DNA of 64,000 bases from contig NZ_VUMI01000002.1 of NCBI RefSeq assembly GCF_009696275.1, positions 1 through 64,000 of the forward strand. The letters run 5' to 3'. The notes beneath the pieces are model-generated. The model worked only from the letters and a program-made list of their open reading frames with translations. It searched no databases and had not been told where the DNA came from. Position numbers and translations under genes: made by a program. Positions 52,996 to 62,091 of the stretch are shown one piece after another. Source of the DNA: Eisenbergiella porci (GTDB taxonomy: Bacteria > Bacillota > Clostridia > Lachnospirales > Lachnospiraceae). How positions within the stretch are numbered: position 1 is the first letter of the stretch; every line of letters starts with the position of its first letter.

Positions 52996-53877
52996 ATGAA
53001 ACCAAAGTTAAAGACGACAATAGTAGAATTTATGCTGGTGTTACCGGCGCTGGCCCTGTTCTGTCTGTTTGTTGTATATCCGCTTATAGGCGGGATTTAC
53101 TATAGCTTTACGAACTGGAACGGAATAGATCTGAATATGAGTTTTATAGGTTTTGAGAATTATTTCAGTATATTCAAAGATAAGTATGTGCTTGAGCCAT
53201 TAGCCAATACATTCATATATGCATTTTTTTCTATGATTTTACTGAATGTCCTTGGACTTATTTTTGCTGTGGGCCTGGAAAGGCTGACAAGAGGAAAAAA
53301 TTTGATGCGCGCCCTGCTTTTCGTACCTGCTGTCCTGAGTTCCCTGGTAGTAGGATACATATTTAAGTTTGTATTTGGCGAACCGGTTGCAGCATTGGGA
53401 AAAATTCTGGGAATTAATGTTATGGCCAATAATCTTCTGGGAAGCAAGGATTTCGTCTTGGCAATGGGGATTTTAGTAGCCACCTGGAAGATGGCGGGCT
53501 GGTATATGGTTATTTATATTGCAGGCCTGCAGAATATTGATCAGTCTCTTTATGAAGCGGCAGATATAGACGGAGCTACCGGCTGGAAAAAATTCCGCTA
53601 TGTTACGTTTCCGTTGATTGCCCCTGCTTTTACTATTAATATGGTACTTTCCGTAGAAAGAGCTTTTAAGGAATATGACCTGCTCTTTGCTTTAACAGGT
53701 GGCGGTCCCGGACGGGCAAGCGAATTGATCTCAATGACTATATATAATGAATCTTTTACAAACAAAAGAGCCGGATATGGATCTGCCCTGGGTGTAATTC
53801 TTTTCCTGATTATTGTAGCAATTACGTTATTCCAGATGCTTGTATTAAGGAGGCGGGAAAATGACATCAATTACTAA
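52996..53877 (+). CDS. CUT1 sugar ABC transporter permease (UgpA/MalF type)
   Basis: 293 residues with GGGAGG upstream. Six hydrophobic segments. The opening (FMLVLPALALFCLFVVYP) and the EAA loop (LYEAADIDGATGWKKFRYVTFP) fit the first permease of CUT1 systems, as does the FALTGGGPGRASE motif near the C-terminus. It overlaps the second permease by 17 bp. Works with the binding protein and second permease of this locus. Confidence 0.93.
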   Translation: MKPKLKTTIVEFMLVLPALALFCLFVVYPLIGGIYYSFTNWNGIDLNMSFIGFENYFSIFKDKYVLEPLANTFIYAFFSMILLNVLGLIFAVGLERLTRGKNLMRALLFVPAVLSSLVVGYIFKFVFGEPVAALGKILGINVMANNLLGSKDFVLAMGILVATWKMAGWYMVIYIAGLQNIDQSLYEAADIDGATGWKKFRYVTFPLIAPAFTINMVLSVERAFKEYDLLFALTGGGPGRASELISMTIYNESFTNKRAGYGSALGVILFLIIVAITLFQMLVLRRRENDINY

Positions 53878-54730
53878 AGCCGAAACAGATAAAAAGAAGC
53901 TGAGCAGCAAGAAAATAAAGACAATGATTATTGAAGTGATTATGATCCTTGTAACGGCTGTTACCCTTTATCCTTTTCTTATTATGATCTTTGTCTCACT
54001 GAAATCTACAAAAGAAGCATTGATAAGCCCGAATACCTTCCCCTCAGAGCTCCATTTTGAGAACTTTGCAAAGGCCTGGGAAATTATGGGCTATGAAAGG
54101 GTGTTCCTAAATACATTAATTATTACAGCAGTCAGTCTTCTTGGAATCGTAGTATGCTCCGGCATGGCGTCTTATATCATCGCCTGGTCAAAGAATACCA
54201 AATTCTACAGCTTCCTTTATATCTTTTTCCTGTGTGGCATTATGATTCCTTTTTATACAGCGCTGGTGCCGCTTGTTAAGCTGATGACCGATATCCATAT
54301 GACAAATTCACTGCTTGGAATGATTATTTATTATTGTGGACGTAATATGCCTATGGCTGTATTTCTGTATGTAGGTTTTATCAGGGGGATTTCAGGAGAG
54401 ATACTTGAAGCAGGAAAGATTGATGGTGCCAGTGTATGGACATTATACTGGAGAGTGTTATTTCCGATACTAAAACCTATTACAACCACAATTATTGTTC
54501 TGGATGCATTAAGTTTGTGGAATGATTTCCTTTTCCCTAGAATGATGCTTACTAAGTCAAATCTGCGGACAATTGCATTATCACAGTTTTATTTTACGGG
54601 AGAATATGGAAATAAGTGGGAGCTCGCATTTGCTGCCTATCTGCTTACAATAATACCGATTTTGATTTTATATTTCTTATTACAGAAAAATATAATTAAA
54701 GGAGTTGCAGCCGGAGCGGTTAAGGGCTGA
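53861..54730 (+). CDS. CUT1 sugar ABC transporter permease (UgpE/MalG type)
   Basis: 289 residues. AGGAGG lies in the end of the preceding gene at good spacing. Six hydrophobic segments, the EAA loop (LEAGKIDGASVWTLYWRVLFP) and the typical ending NIIKGVAAGAVKG of MalG-like permeases. It forms the channel with its overlapping partner. A glycosidase-like gene starts 14 bp after its stop, indicating one operon for import and breakdown. Confidence 0.93.
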   Translation: MTSITKAETDKKKLSSKKIKTMIIEVIMILVTAVTLYPFLIMIFVSLKSTKEALISPNTFPSELHFENFAKAWEIMGYERVFLNTLIITAVSLLGIVVCSGMASYIIAWSKNTKFYSFLYIFFLCGIMIPFYTALVPLVKLMTDIHMTNSLLGMIIYYCGRNMPMAVFLYVGFIRGISGEILEAGKIDGASVWTLYWRVLFPILKPITTTIIVLDALSLWNDFLFPRMMLTKSNLRTIALSQFYFTGEYGNKWELAFAAYLLTIIPILILYFLLQKNIIKGVAAGAVKG

Positions 54731-54744
54731 TGGAGGATAAAACT

Positions 54745-56793
54745 ATGGGGAATGTATGGTGGAAAGAACCTATGAGAGTTTTGCAGTATAATTTGCAGGT
54801 TCGTGATACGCCCGGAATGGATGCAGAAAAAATAGCCAGGGAAACGGAAGAAATGGCTGCCAATGTGGTAGTAATGAATGTAGGCGGAATCTATGCCTGG
54901 TACCGGAGTAAGGTTAAATATCATCATGTCAATGAGTTTCTTCCGGAAGGACGGGATTTGCTTCAGGAATGGATTGATGCGTTTCATAAAAGGAATATTA
55001 AATTCGTGGCCAGGTTTGACTTCAGTATTACGGATGATACCACATATCAGCAAAAGCCCCAGTGGTTTGCAAGGCATAAGGATAAAAGCCCCTACTATAG
55101 GGGAGAAAAAAGGATGGGAAACTGGAGTCTGTTTTTGAATACCTGTGCAACTGGGGGATACAGGAATGAGGAAGTAGGAGTTCCTGTCATCAAAGAGGTT
55201 CTGGAAAACTATGATATAGATGGGATATTCTTTAACGCACCTTTTGCTTCCGCTTGTTTTTGTGAAAGGTGCCAGGAAAAATATCTTCAGAAATATGGAA
55301 AAGAAATGCCGGACAATCCGGATGATTTTGAATCGGATTGGCTTTCCTATTGTACCAAGGAAAATATCGGTGTTATCTATAAAGCCATAAAAGATGTAAG
55401 GCCGGAAGTTCCTATGATTTTATATTATTGTCCGTTTACTTCCAAAACAAAGGCATTTGGAAGGTTTGACAGAGATAACATTTATGACAGATATGCTACG
55501 GCGGATTTGATATGTACGGAATCACAGAATGTTTTAAGCAATGGCATCAATGAGATTCCGGAAACAATTCATCCGGTGCTGTCCATGAAAGCCGGGCAGA
55601 CCGAGGATGGTGAACTGTTGCCTTTTGGAATTATTCATTCCTGTCCGGGAATGGACTGGAGACATGTGGGGCTTCCGGAAAACGAATATCTCCCCTGGAT
55701 GTGTCAGGTGCCTGCGGCAAATGGAACTATCTGGCATTCGGTAACCGGCTATAATGATACGATTACTGATAAGCGAATCATACATACAATAACGGCTGTT
55801 GATAAAATGATCGTGAAATGTGAACAGGATATGCATGGCGCTAAAAGCAAGGCGGACGTCCTGCTTTTATGGAACGGTTCAAAAGCTGGGAAAAACTGGG
55901 CCGATATTTTGATGAAGGAACATATTCAGTTTGATTTGATGCATGATTATCGCATTAATAAGGAACGGCTGATGACATATAAAGCGGTAATTATACCAGA
56001 GGGCTTTCCTGTGAAGGATGGCCTGGATAAGGTTCTCGCAGCTTATGTATCCGCCGGCGGAAGTTTGCTTGCGGAACGATGCGAACCGGATGAAATAACG
56101 CAGCTGGCCGACTTTTTCGGTGTGGAAAAAAATGTCCAGAAGGGAGAATATCTGTATGCCAGCTATATGCGTTTTGAAGGGAAAGGCGCACCAATAAAGG
56201 AAGGAATGGATACAGATAAAGCCGCATTCAGGGGAGAGGTAAATTACTGTATTCCGTTCCGGGAGACAGAAGTTTTGATGACTCTTGTACCTCCGTTTGC
56301 CCCTATGGAAGTAGTCGGTGCGCCGCCTGAAAGAGCATCCATACCTACACCTGTTACAGATATACCGCTGGCAATGCTGCATAGTTATGGAAGCGGAAAA
56401 GTGCTGCTGATTCCTTTCAATTATCATATGCTGGCTGCATCATTTCATCTGAAGGATCACTACCGGATGGCTTACAATATGATAAAGCTGCTGTCCGGAG
56501 AGGATATGCTGCTGAAAACAAATATGCCCTCAGGAATACAGACAACCTTATATGAAAAGGATAATCAGATCCTGGTTCATCTTGTTAATGAAACAGGACA
56601 AAGACCGTTGATGGATACAATTCCGGTATATTCGCTAAGCTGCAGTATTGCAATACCTGAGAAAAAACATGTTATGGCTGTAAGATCTGTAATTGGAGAA
56701 GAAAATGTTTCATACAAAGAATCTGCAGGCAGAGTGGAAATATTATTAGATAAGCTGGAAGTATGGGATATGTTGTCCATTGACTTAAAATAG
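54745..56793 (+). CDS. Putative glycoside hydrolase (GHL6-like barrel with GATase-like domain)
   Basis: 682 residues from the ATG at 54745 (GGAGG 8 nt upstream). No signal peptide, so cytoplasmic. The first 330 residues look like the hypothetical glycosyl hydrolase 6 barrel: VVVMNVGGIYAWY, IKFVARFDFS, YDIDGIFFNAPF, and a CxxC pair in CFCERC as in several such proteins. The middle (about 380-560) resembles the glutamine-amidotransferase-like trimerisation domain of GH42 (VIIPEGFPVKDGLDKVLAAYVSAGGSL), and the end forms a beta domain. GHL6 proteins lack a proven activity in most cases; related enzymes act on alpha-fucosides or galactosides. Substrate unknown. Confidence 0.75.
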   Translation: MGNVWWKEPMRVLQYNLQVRDTPGMDAEKIARETEEMAANVVVMNVGGIYAWYRSKVKYHHVNEFLPEGRDLLQEWIDAFHKRNIKFVARFDFSITDDTTYQQKPQWFARHKDKSPYYRGEKRMGNWSLFLNTCATGGYRNEEVGVPVIKEVLENYDIDGIFFNAPFASACFCERCQEKYLQKYGKEMPDNPDDFESDWLSYCTKENIGVIYKAIKDVRPEVPMILYYCPFTSKTKAFGRFDRDNIYDRYATADLICTESQNVLSNGINEIPETIHPVLSMKAGQTEDGELLPFGIIHSCPGMDWRHVGLPENEYLPWMCQVPAANGTIWHSVTGYNDTITDKRIIHTITAVDKMIVKCEQDMHGAKSKADVLLLWNGSKAGKNWADILMKEHIQFDLMHDYRINKERLMTYKAVIIPEGFPVKDGLDKVLAAYVSAGGSLLAERCEPDEITQLADFFGVEKNVQKGEYLYASYMRFEGKGAPIKEGMDTDKAAFRGEVNYCIPFRETEVLMTLVPPFAPMEVVGAPPERASIPTPVTDIPLAMLHSYGSGKVLLIPFNYHMLAASFHLKDHYRMAYNMIKLLSGEDMLLKTNMPSGIQTTLYEKDNQILVHLVNETGQRPLMDTIPVYSLSCSIAIPEKKHVMAVRSVIGEENVSYKESAGRVEILLDKLEVWDMLSIDLK

Positions 56794-56805
56794 GGGGATA
56801 AAAAT

Positions 56806-58845
56806 ATGCTTAGCTTAATTAGGAATGATTATTGTGTAACGGATGCAGTCAAATTTGCTTTAGGGGAATTGGAAAAGGTCCTCTCTGACGATAAGGTGTT
56901 GCAGCTGGAGGTAAAACAGGACGATACTATAGAAGAACAGGGATATCATCTGACAGTTGAAGGAGACAGATTTCAAATTATTGGCGGCGACGAAGCCGGA
57001 GTTATGTATGGAGTTCTTGATCTCGCTAAAAAGGTGGAGCATAACGGCGGCATCAAAGGGATCCAGCCGGCTTCTGTGACACCTTATATTAAAAGCAGGG
57101 GAATCAAATTCAATATTCCGCTGGATGCCAGAACTCCCAGCTACTCTGACGCATCAGATTCCGCATCACATAATATAGAAAATATGTGGGATCCTAATTT
57201 CTGGACGGAATTTTTGGACAGGATGGCGCTGAATAAATATAATACGCTGTCTTTATGGACGTTATCACCATTTCCTTCCCTGGTAAGAATTCCGGAATAT
57301 CCACTGGTATCACTGGATGATGTGAAACGAACTACAAGGCCGTTTAAAGCTTCCCTGGAAGGAAGAAATATGTATTCCCCGGATTTTGAAAACAGTCTGG
57401 TAACTGTTAAAAAAATAGGTATTGACGAGAAAATAAGCTTTTGGCAATGGGTGATGGAATATGCGAAGGCGCGTTGTATTCAGGTGATGATCTTTACCTG
57501 GAACCTGTTTTCTTTTGGGACGGAGCATAATCCGTATGGAATCACGGACAGACAGGACAATCCTGTAACAAAGGATTATATATATTGCGGAACCAAGGCA
57601 TTGATGCATACCTATCCTTTGCTGGCGGGAATAGGCGTGACTGCTGGAGAAGATATGTTCCGGGATGAAACGGATGTGCCTTTTATTGCAGATTCCTATG
57701 GAAGAGGCATCCGGGACGTTCTGGCGGAGACACCGGAGCGGCCGTTCCGCTTTATTCACAGAATGCAGATGACCAGATATGACAGCATAATGAAAGAATT
57801 TGAAGAATTTCCGTGTCCTTTTGAAATTAGCTTTAAATATTCACAGGCACATATGTATTCCAATACCAGACCAACATTTATTGATGATTTCTTAGAAGAA
57901 AAGAATCCGGACGTTAAAATATGGCTGACTGTAAGAAATGATGATTTCTATATGTATCGCTGGGGTGATCCCGAATTTGCCTATGAGTATTTGAAACAGA
58001 TGCCGGTTTCCTGTATGCAGGGCTTTTATATGGGACCTGATGGATATACCTGGGGACGGGATTATATGGATAAGCATGATATGTCTCATCCATTATTCAT
58101 AGCCAAAATGTGGTATATGTTTATGATCTGGGGGCAGCTTTCCTATAACCTACAGCTGCCCAGAGAATATTTTGAGCACGAGATAAAGAACTATTTCGGA
58201 ATTAATCAAGAACAGCTTCTGTATGATACGTGGAAAGTGGCGTCCGATATTGTACCGGAGGTTAATTGTACACACTGGCATGATTTTGACTTCCAGTGGT
58301 ATCCGGAAGGCTGCTGTATGTATGAACCTCAGACCGATAAGCTGGTATTCGCAGACATTAATGAATTCATTTCCTGCCGTAGTGTGCCGGGAGATAACTA
58401 TTTATCTGTGGAGGAATATTGCAGAGAAAAGGCGGCAGATGAAAACAGCGACAAGATAACGCCCCTGGAGCAGGCTGAGTCTATTTGGAATCACGCGGAA
58501 ACAGCTTTGGAAGGTGTGGGAAAGCTGCTTGAAGAGGGCACGGCAGGAAAAGAACTTATGAATACGCTGAACGATATCCAGGCATTAGGCTACCTTGGGT
58601 ATTATTACTCCCTGAAAATTCGTGCAGCAGTTTCACTTTGTATGTACAGGATGACCGGAGAAGCATCACAGCAGGAAGAAGCAGTAGCATTGCTTAAGCA
58701 GGCGGAAGGCTATTGGAAGATGTATTCCCGTAAGTCAAAGGAAATGTATAAACCGCAGGTTCTGACAAGATTATGCGGCTGTGTGGATGTAGAACGGTTT
58801 AATGAGCAGGTAAAACTGGATGTGTTGTTAGCTATGGAAAAGTAG
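56806..58845 (+). CDS. Alpha-glucuronidase-like / GH20b-domain glycosidase, substrate unknown
   Basis: 679 residues with GGGGG upstream and no signal peptide. The N-terminal 90 residues have the GH20/GH67-type accessory fold (YHLTVEGDRFQIIGGDEAGVMYGVLDLAK). A TIM barrel follows from SRGIKFNIPLDARTPSY onwards: MALNKYNTLSLWTL, GIGVTAGEDMF and KIWLTVRNDDFYMYRWG contain the acidic residues expected of a catalytic centre. The C-terminal 150 residues are helical. The layout is that of GH67 alpha-glucuronidases and GH20-like relatives, but it is too diverged to name the substrate. It is the last gene of the glycerate-linked operon. Confidence 0.75.
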   Translation: MLSLIRNDYCVTDAVKFALGELEKVLSDDKVLQLEVKQDDTIEEQGYHLTVEGDRFQIIGGDEAGVMYGVLDLAKKVEHNGGIKGIQPASVTPYIKSRGIKFNIPLDARTPSYSDASDSASHNIENMWDPNFWTEFLDRMALNKYNTLSLWTLSPFPSLVRIPEYPLVSLDDVKRTTRPFKASLEGRNMYSPDFENSLVTVKKIGIDEKISFWQWVMEYAKARCIQVMIFTWNLFSFGTEHNPYGITDRQDNPVTKDYIYCGTKALMHTYPLLAGIGVTAGEDMFRDETDVPFIADSYGRGIRDVLAETPERPFRFIHRMQMTRYDSIMKEFEEFPCPFEISFKYSQAHMYSNTRPTFIDDFLEEKNPDVKIWLTVRNDDFYMYRWGDPEFAYEYLKQMPVSCMQGFYMGPDGYTWGRDYMDKHDMSHPLFIAKMWYMFMIWGQLSYNLQLPREYFEHEIKNYFGINQEQLLYDTWKVASDIVPEVNCTHWHDFDFQWYPEGCCMYEPQTDKLVFADINEFISCRSVPGDNYLSVEEYCREKAADENSDKITPLEQAESIWNHAETALEGVGKLLEEGTAGKELMNTLNDIQALGYLGYYYSLKIRAAVSLCMYRMTGEASQQEEAVALLKQAEGYWKMYSRKSKEMYKPQVLTRLCGCVDVERFNEQVKLDVLLAMEK

Positions 58846-58870
58846 ATTTATATATTAATGGAATATTTGT

Positions 58871-58913
58871 CAGAGAAAGGGGCTATCAGTAAAGGGATAG
58901 CCCCTTTTCTCTG
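58871..58913 (+). terminator. Terminator at the end of the catabolic operon
   Basis: A 17-bp stem with a single bulge (58871-58887 with 58896-58913), GC-rich core and T-rich 3' arm. Confidence 0.85.
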
Positions 58914-58963
58914 AATAGCTCTCTTATTAGTAATGATTTATACCAGGATTAGATGTAATAATA

Positions 58964-59389
58964 ATGTTATTTACAGTTTTCATATTAGGTCAGACAGTAT
59001 GTTGGTTTTTTCCTTTGCGTAATGGAGTTATGAGCGGGCTTTCCCTGGCTACAGTAATTATGGAAGCTGGGGAGACTTCAGGAGCGTTAAAGCAGGCAGA
59101 TTTTGCATTTAAACAAGGGCGTCAGATTATCATTCCGGAAAATGTGCTAAGTATTCCGAAGATTACATGGGCTCAGAAATATGTCAAGAATGGGGCTGCC
59201 GTTGTGAAAAGTCCTATGGATGTGTTAAAGGTTTTGGCAGATAATAATATCTTTAAGATGAAGAAAAAAACAGAAACAGTGCAGCAGACATTGGCAGATT
59301 ATTTAGAAGAAACTCAGAAAATTATGAAGAAAAAATTGCCGGACGATGAAGGAACAGACTGGAAGCAGCCAATGGTAATTGAGGGGTGA
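58964..59389 (+). pseudogene. C-terminal fragment of a DprA/Smf-like DNA-processing protein
   Basis: From residue 16 on, the frame reads FPLRNGVMSGLSLATVIMEA, then SGALKQADFAFKQGRQIIIP, matching the second half of the DprA Rossmann domain (FPxRNRIIAGLS and SGAL..AD.A...GR). The first half with the substrate-binding motifs is missing. A C-terminal region after ITWAQKYVKNGAAVVKSPMDVL follows the family pattern. DprA loads RecA on incoming single-stranded DNA; this truncated copy is unlikely to work, and mobile elements often carry such DprA paralogues. Confidence 0.65.
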
Positions 59390-59394
59390 TAGCT

Positions 59395-59535
59395 ATGTTT
59401 CGATGTATTACTGAATTAAAGGGGCTTGTGGTGGATGTTGACAGTATTGATACGGAATTAAATGAATGGGCTTGGATATTTGAAAAATATCAATGTGTTT
59501 TTATTACATCAAAAGAGGATAACGCTAGACATCCA
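59395..59535 (+). pseudogene. Unrecognised gene fragment after the DprA remnant
   Basis: Begins MFRCITELKGLVVDVDSIDTEL, overlapping closely the DprA stop. After about 47 codons the protein-like character is lost and base composition changes, so it is cut off by the next segment. Family not recognised; DVDSIDTEL has a vague HAD-like look but lacks the DxD motif. Confidence 0.35.
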
Positions 59536-60352
59536 TGCAAGAAGAAGCGATATAAATCAAAAGAAAGGAACGTATTGGTCTTCTACAGTACCACAGGTGA
59601 GTTGCCAGGAATGTCGGCAAGCTGGGCGGATATATGCCGGCAGATTACGCGGCTCCCATTTCCTATATTGTAAGCATCAGCCCGCTGGAATTCAGCTCTT
59701 CTGCTAACAACTGCTATGACAGCAGCAACTTCGGCACCCTCGCCAATGACCTGACAATCGTATTGAATGAAATGTTCCAGCGCAACATGGATGCGGACGT
59801 TGCCCGATACCGTAAGCTGCGGAAATGTACAGCCGAAGGCGGTCCTTGGCTTCGGTGAGGATAAATTCATAGGCTTCCAGAGTTACGAGAAGATCATGCA
59901 TAACTCCTCCTAGTAAAATCCATAGGGAATAACTTCCTGCTCGCCCTTATGAGCCTGGTTTCCAACCCTGTCGGATTCATCCTGGCCGCCTCTAAACAGT
60001 GGTGGTACATTACTATCCCTCAGATGACCTCCTGCTGAAAATGACAGGATTCTTCAAAAAGAAAGAAGCCTAAAAGGAGCATCTATGAGAGCAAAGAAAA
60101 TTACTATGCTTCCAGAGTGAGAAACTGGAAGTATTTTAATCAGGTGACCTTGGACTGTGGCGGGGAGGACTGTAAATGGTTCGGAATGCAGGGTGCAGAC
60201 GGCCGGATTTCGGCTTGAAGGATGTGTTCGGCTGCTCCTTTACCGGAATTGTCAAAGACACCAGATGGGACAGCTATCAGATGGTGAGGATGGCGCACCC
60301 GGTTTTTGCAGGCATGGATATTGAACGAGCGGAAATGATAATGAATGAGTAG
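59536..60352 (+). other. Decayed mobile-element fragments
   Basis: Several short protein-like stretches in different plus-strand frames with no intact gene: YAAPISYIVSISPLEF and NCYDSSNFGTLANDLTIVL (59636-59820), LMSLVSNPVGFILAASKQWWY (59945-60010), VRNWKYFNQVTLDCGGEDCK (60117-60180) and FGCSFTGIVKDTRWDSYQMVR (60223-60290). GC content is higher than in both flanks. The style recalls accessory proteins of Tn916-like or other clostridial conjugative elements, but no transposase, relaxase or integrase is identifiable. Confidence 0.45.
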
Positions 60353-60782
60353 GAGACACTCCTTTGCACAAAACAGAAGGCGGATTATGTGCCGACAGAT
60401 AGAACTGCTGTTGGGGCGGCTAGTCAGTTTCCAGAATGTATATCAGGAAGCGAAGCATGTATATCATCTGTTTCCTGTTCTGGTTGAAGAACGTGAACGT
60501 TTTCAGTCTTATCTGAAAGAGATTTCATTTATTGATGCTGAAGATGCTGCCGAAGGTATTGTGTCTATGTTATTGAGCTCGCCTAAGTGGGAAAAAGTAT
60601 ACAATATGGGATGGGATCGGTGCAGATATACTTTAACAGAAATTGCGGACGTTGTAGCTGATGTTTCCGAGAAGTTTGGTTACGGAAGGCCGGAAGTTAT
60701 TCTGGAAAAACAGGATATCAGTCTTTGGTCTGGAATAGATTCTATGCGTTTTATGGAGCATACTGGTTGGAAAATTTCGTAA
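60345..60782 (+). pseudogene. C-terminal fragment of a sugar-nucleotide epimerase/dehydratase
   Basis: From about 60520 the frame reads FIDAEDAAEGIVSMLL, VYNMGW, ADVVADVSEKFGYGRPEVI and ends MEHTGWKIS, the C-terminal part of an extended short-chain NAD-dependent epimerase/dehydratase. The N-terminal Rossmann domain with GxxGxxG is absent and the first 50 residues of the open frame are not related. It belongs to a surface polysaccharide locus whose other remnants follow. Confidence 0.6.
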
Positions 60783-60804
60783 TTGTTATACATCCTATTT
60801 TTCA

Positions 60805-61080
60805 TGTACAAATAGAATTCCGTACATTAAAGCTTTTTTAATATCATCAATTGGATGTGTGGTTTTATCGTTTATTTTTATGGGATGGTTTCACTATGGT
60901 GTATGGGGATTAATTGTAGCTCAGATTATTAGCCAGGGGATTTACAATGCTTGGGCATGGATGGTAAAGGCACATAAAGAAATGGATTTGTCGGCTCAAG
61001 AGACTATTTTCTATGGTTGGCGGGAAACAAAGCAGATTATAGAAAGTTTCCTAAAGAAAAGGAGCAAAAGAAATGTCTAA
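60805..61080 (+). pseudogene. C-terminal fragment of a polysaccharide flippase (Wzx-like)
   Basis: Membrane segments VVLSFIFMGWFHYGVWGLIVAQIISQ and the basic tail match the last helices of MATE/Wzx-type polysaccharide exporters. At least 350 N-terminal residues are lacking. The stop overlaps the heptose-kinase start by 8 bp, so this adjacency is original while the left end is a broken join. Confidence 0.6.
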
Positions 61081-61477
61081 CAAAGTACTCATTATAGGCG
61101 ATGCAATGCTTGATACATACATATATGGCAAGGTAGGTAGAATCTCACCTGAAGCACCTGTACCGGTGATAGAATCATTTAAAATTATGCAATGTTTAGG
61201 TGGCGCTGGAAATGTTGCACGTAATGCAGTTGCACTTGGTTCCGAAGTTTCTGTGATATTTACGTTTGGAATGGACCAAGATGGGGATAGCTTACATGAA
61301 ATGCTAAAAGAGTGGGGAATTAATTGTCAATATCTGTTACGCAGTTATTCTTTAAAAACAATAAATAAGACAAGAGTTGTAGGTAACGATCAACAGATTG
61401 CCAGAATTGATTATAATGATTTATATTCTCTTACAACAGAAATGGAAGAGAATATTGTCCGATTTCTTGAAGTGTAG
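61073..61477 (+). pseudogene. N-terminal part of D-glycero-beta-D-manno-heptose-7-phosphate kinase
   Basis: 134 residues: VLIIGDAMLDTYIYGKVGRISPEAPVPV and CLGGAGNVARNA are the diagnostic start of RfaE/HldE-type (PfkB family) heptose kinases. The protein ends after EENIVRFLEV, before the ATP-binding and catalytic GAGD region, so about 60 percent of the kinase domain is missing, along with any nucleotidyltransferase domain. The gmhA gene starts 17 bp later with its own AAAGGAG. The deletion removed the enzyme needed for step two of heptose synthesis. Confidence 0.82.
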
Positions 61478-61494
61478 TGTAAAGGAGCAATAAA

Positions 61495-62091
61495 ATGAGT
61501 TGTATCCAGGAAAAAATTATAGGAGAAATCCAGGATTCTATCGAAGCGAAACAAAAAGTTCTTGACAACTTTGAAATATTAAAAACATTGGAATTAATGG
61601 CGGACCAGATTACTGAGACGTTAAAAAAAGGCGGTAAGATTTTGTTATGTGGTAATGGTGGTTCAGCAAGTGATGCATTACATTTTGCTGGTGAAATTGT
61701 TGGAAGGTTTCAAAAAGAGAGAAAAGCATATAATGCAATTGCGCTTAATGCTGATGTTGCAACGATGACAGCTATTGCTAATGACTATGGATATGACCAG
61801 GTTTTTTCGAGGCAAGTTGAAGGTTTGATGACAGATAAGGATGTACTTATTGGTATTTCAACAAGTGGAAATTCAAAGAACATAATTAAGGCGGTTGAAA
61901 AAGCACATGAAATTGGAGGAAAGGCATATTTATTTTCCGGCAAAGACGGTGGCAAATTAAAAGATATATGTGATTTATGTATTATTGCGCCTTCGGATGT
62001 AACAACACATATACAGGAGGTTCATGAATGTTTATACCATATTTTATGTGGACTTATCGAAAATGCGATGATTGAGGTTTATAGGAATTGA
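61495..62091 (+). CDS. gmhA: Phosphoheptose isomerase (sedoheptulose-7-phosphate isomerase)
   Basis: 198 residues with AAAGGAG upstream. SIS domain with the GmhA pattern: LLCGNGGSASDALHFAGEIVGRF, GISTSGNSKNIIKAVEKA and HIQEVHECLYHILCGLIE, including the His/Glu zinc-site residues. It converts sedoheptulose 7-phosphate to D-glycero-D-manno-heptose 7-phosphate, the first step to ADP- or GDP-heptose. Its stop overlaps the gmhB start (TTGA). AT-rich like its neighbours. Confidence 0.93.
   Translation: MSCIQEKIIGEIQDSIEAKQKVLDNFEILKTLELMADQITETLKKGGKILLCGNGGSASDALHFAGEIVGRFQKERKAYNAIALNADVATMTAIANDYGYDQVFSRQVEGLMTDKDVLIGISTSGNSKNIIKAVEKAHEIGGKAYLFSGKDGGKLKDICDLCIIAPSDVTTHIQEVHECLYHILCGLIENAMIEVYRN

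Noticed and set aside
59583-59901. Minus-strand frames in the mobile-element remnant
   Set aside because: The plus-strand reading (NCYDSSNFGTLANDL) is more protein-like; the minus frames lack ribosome sites.
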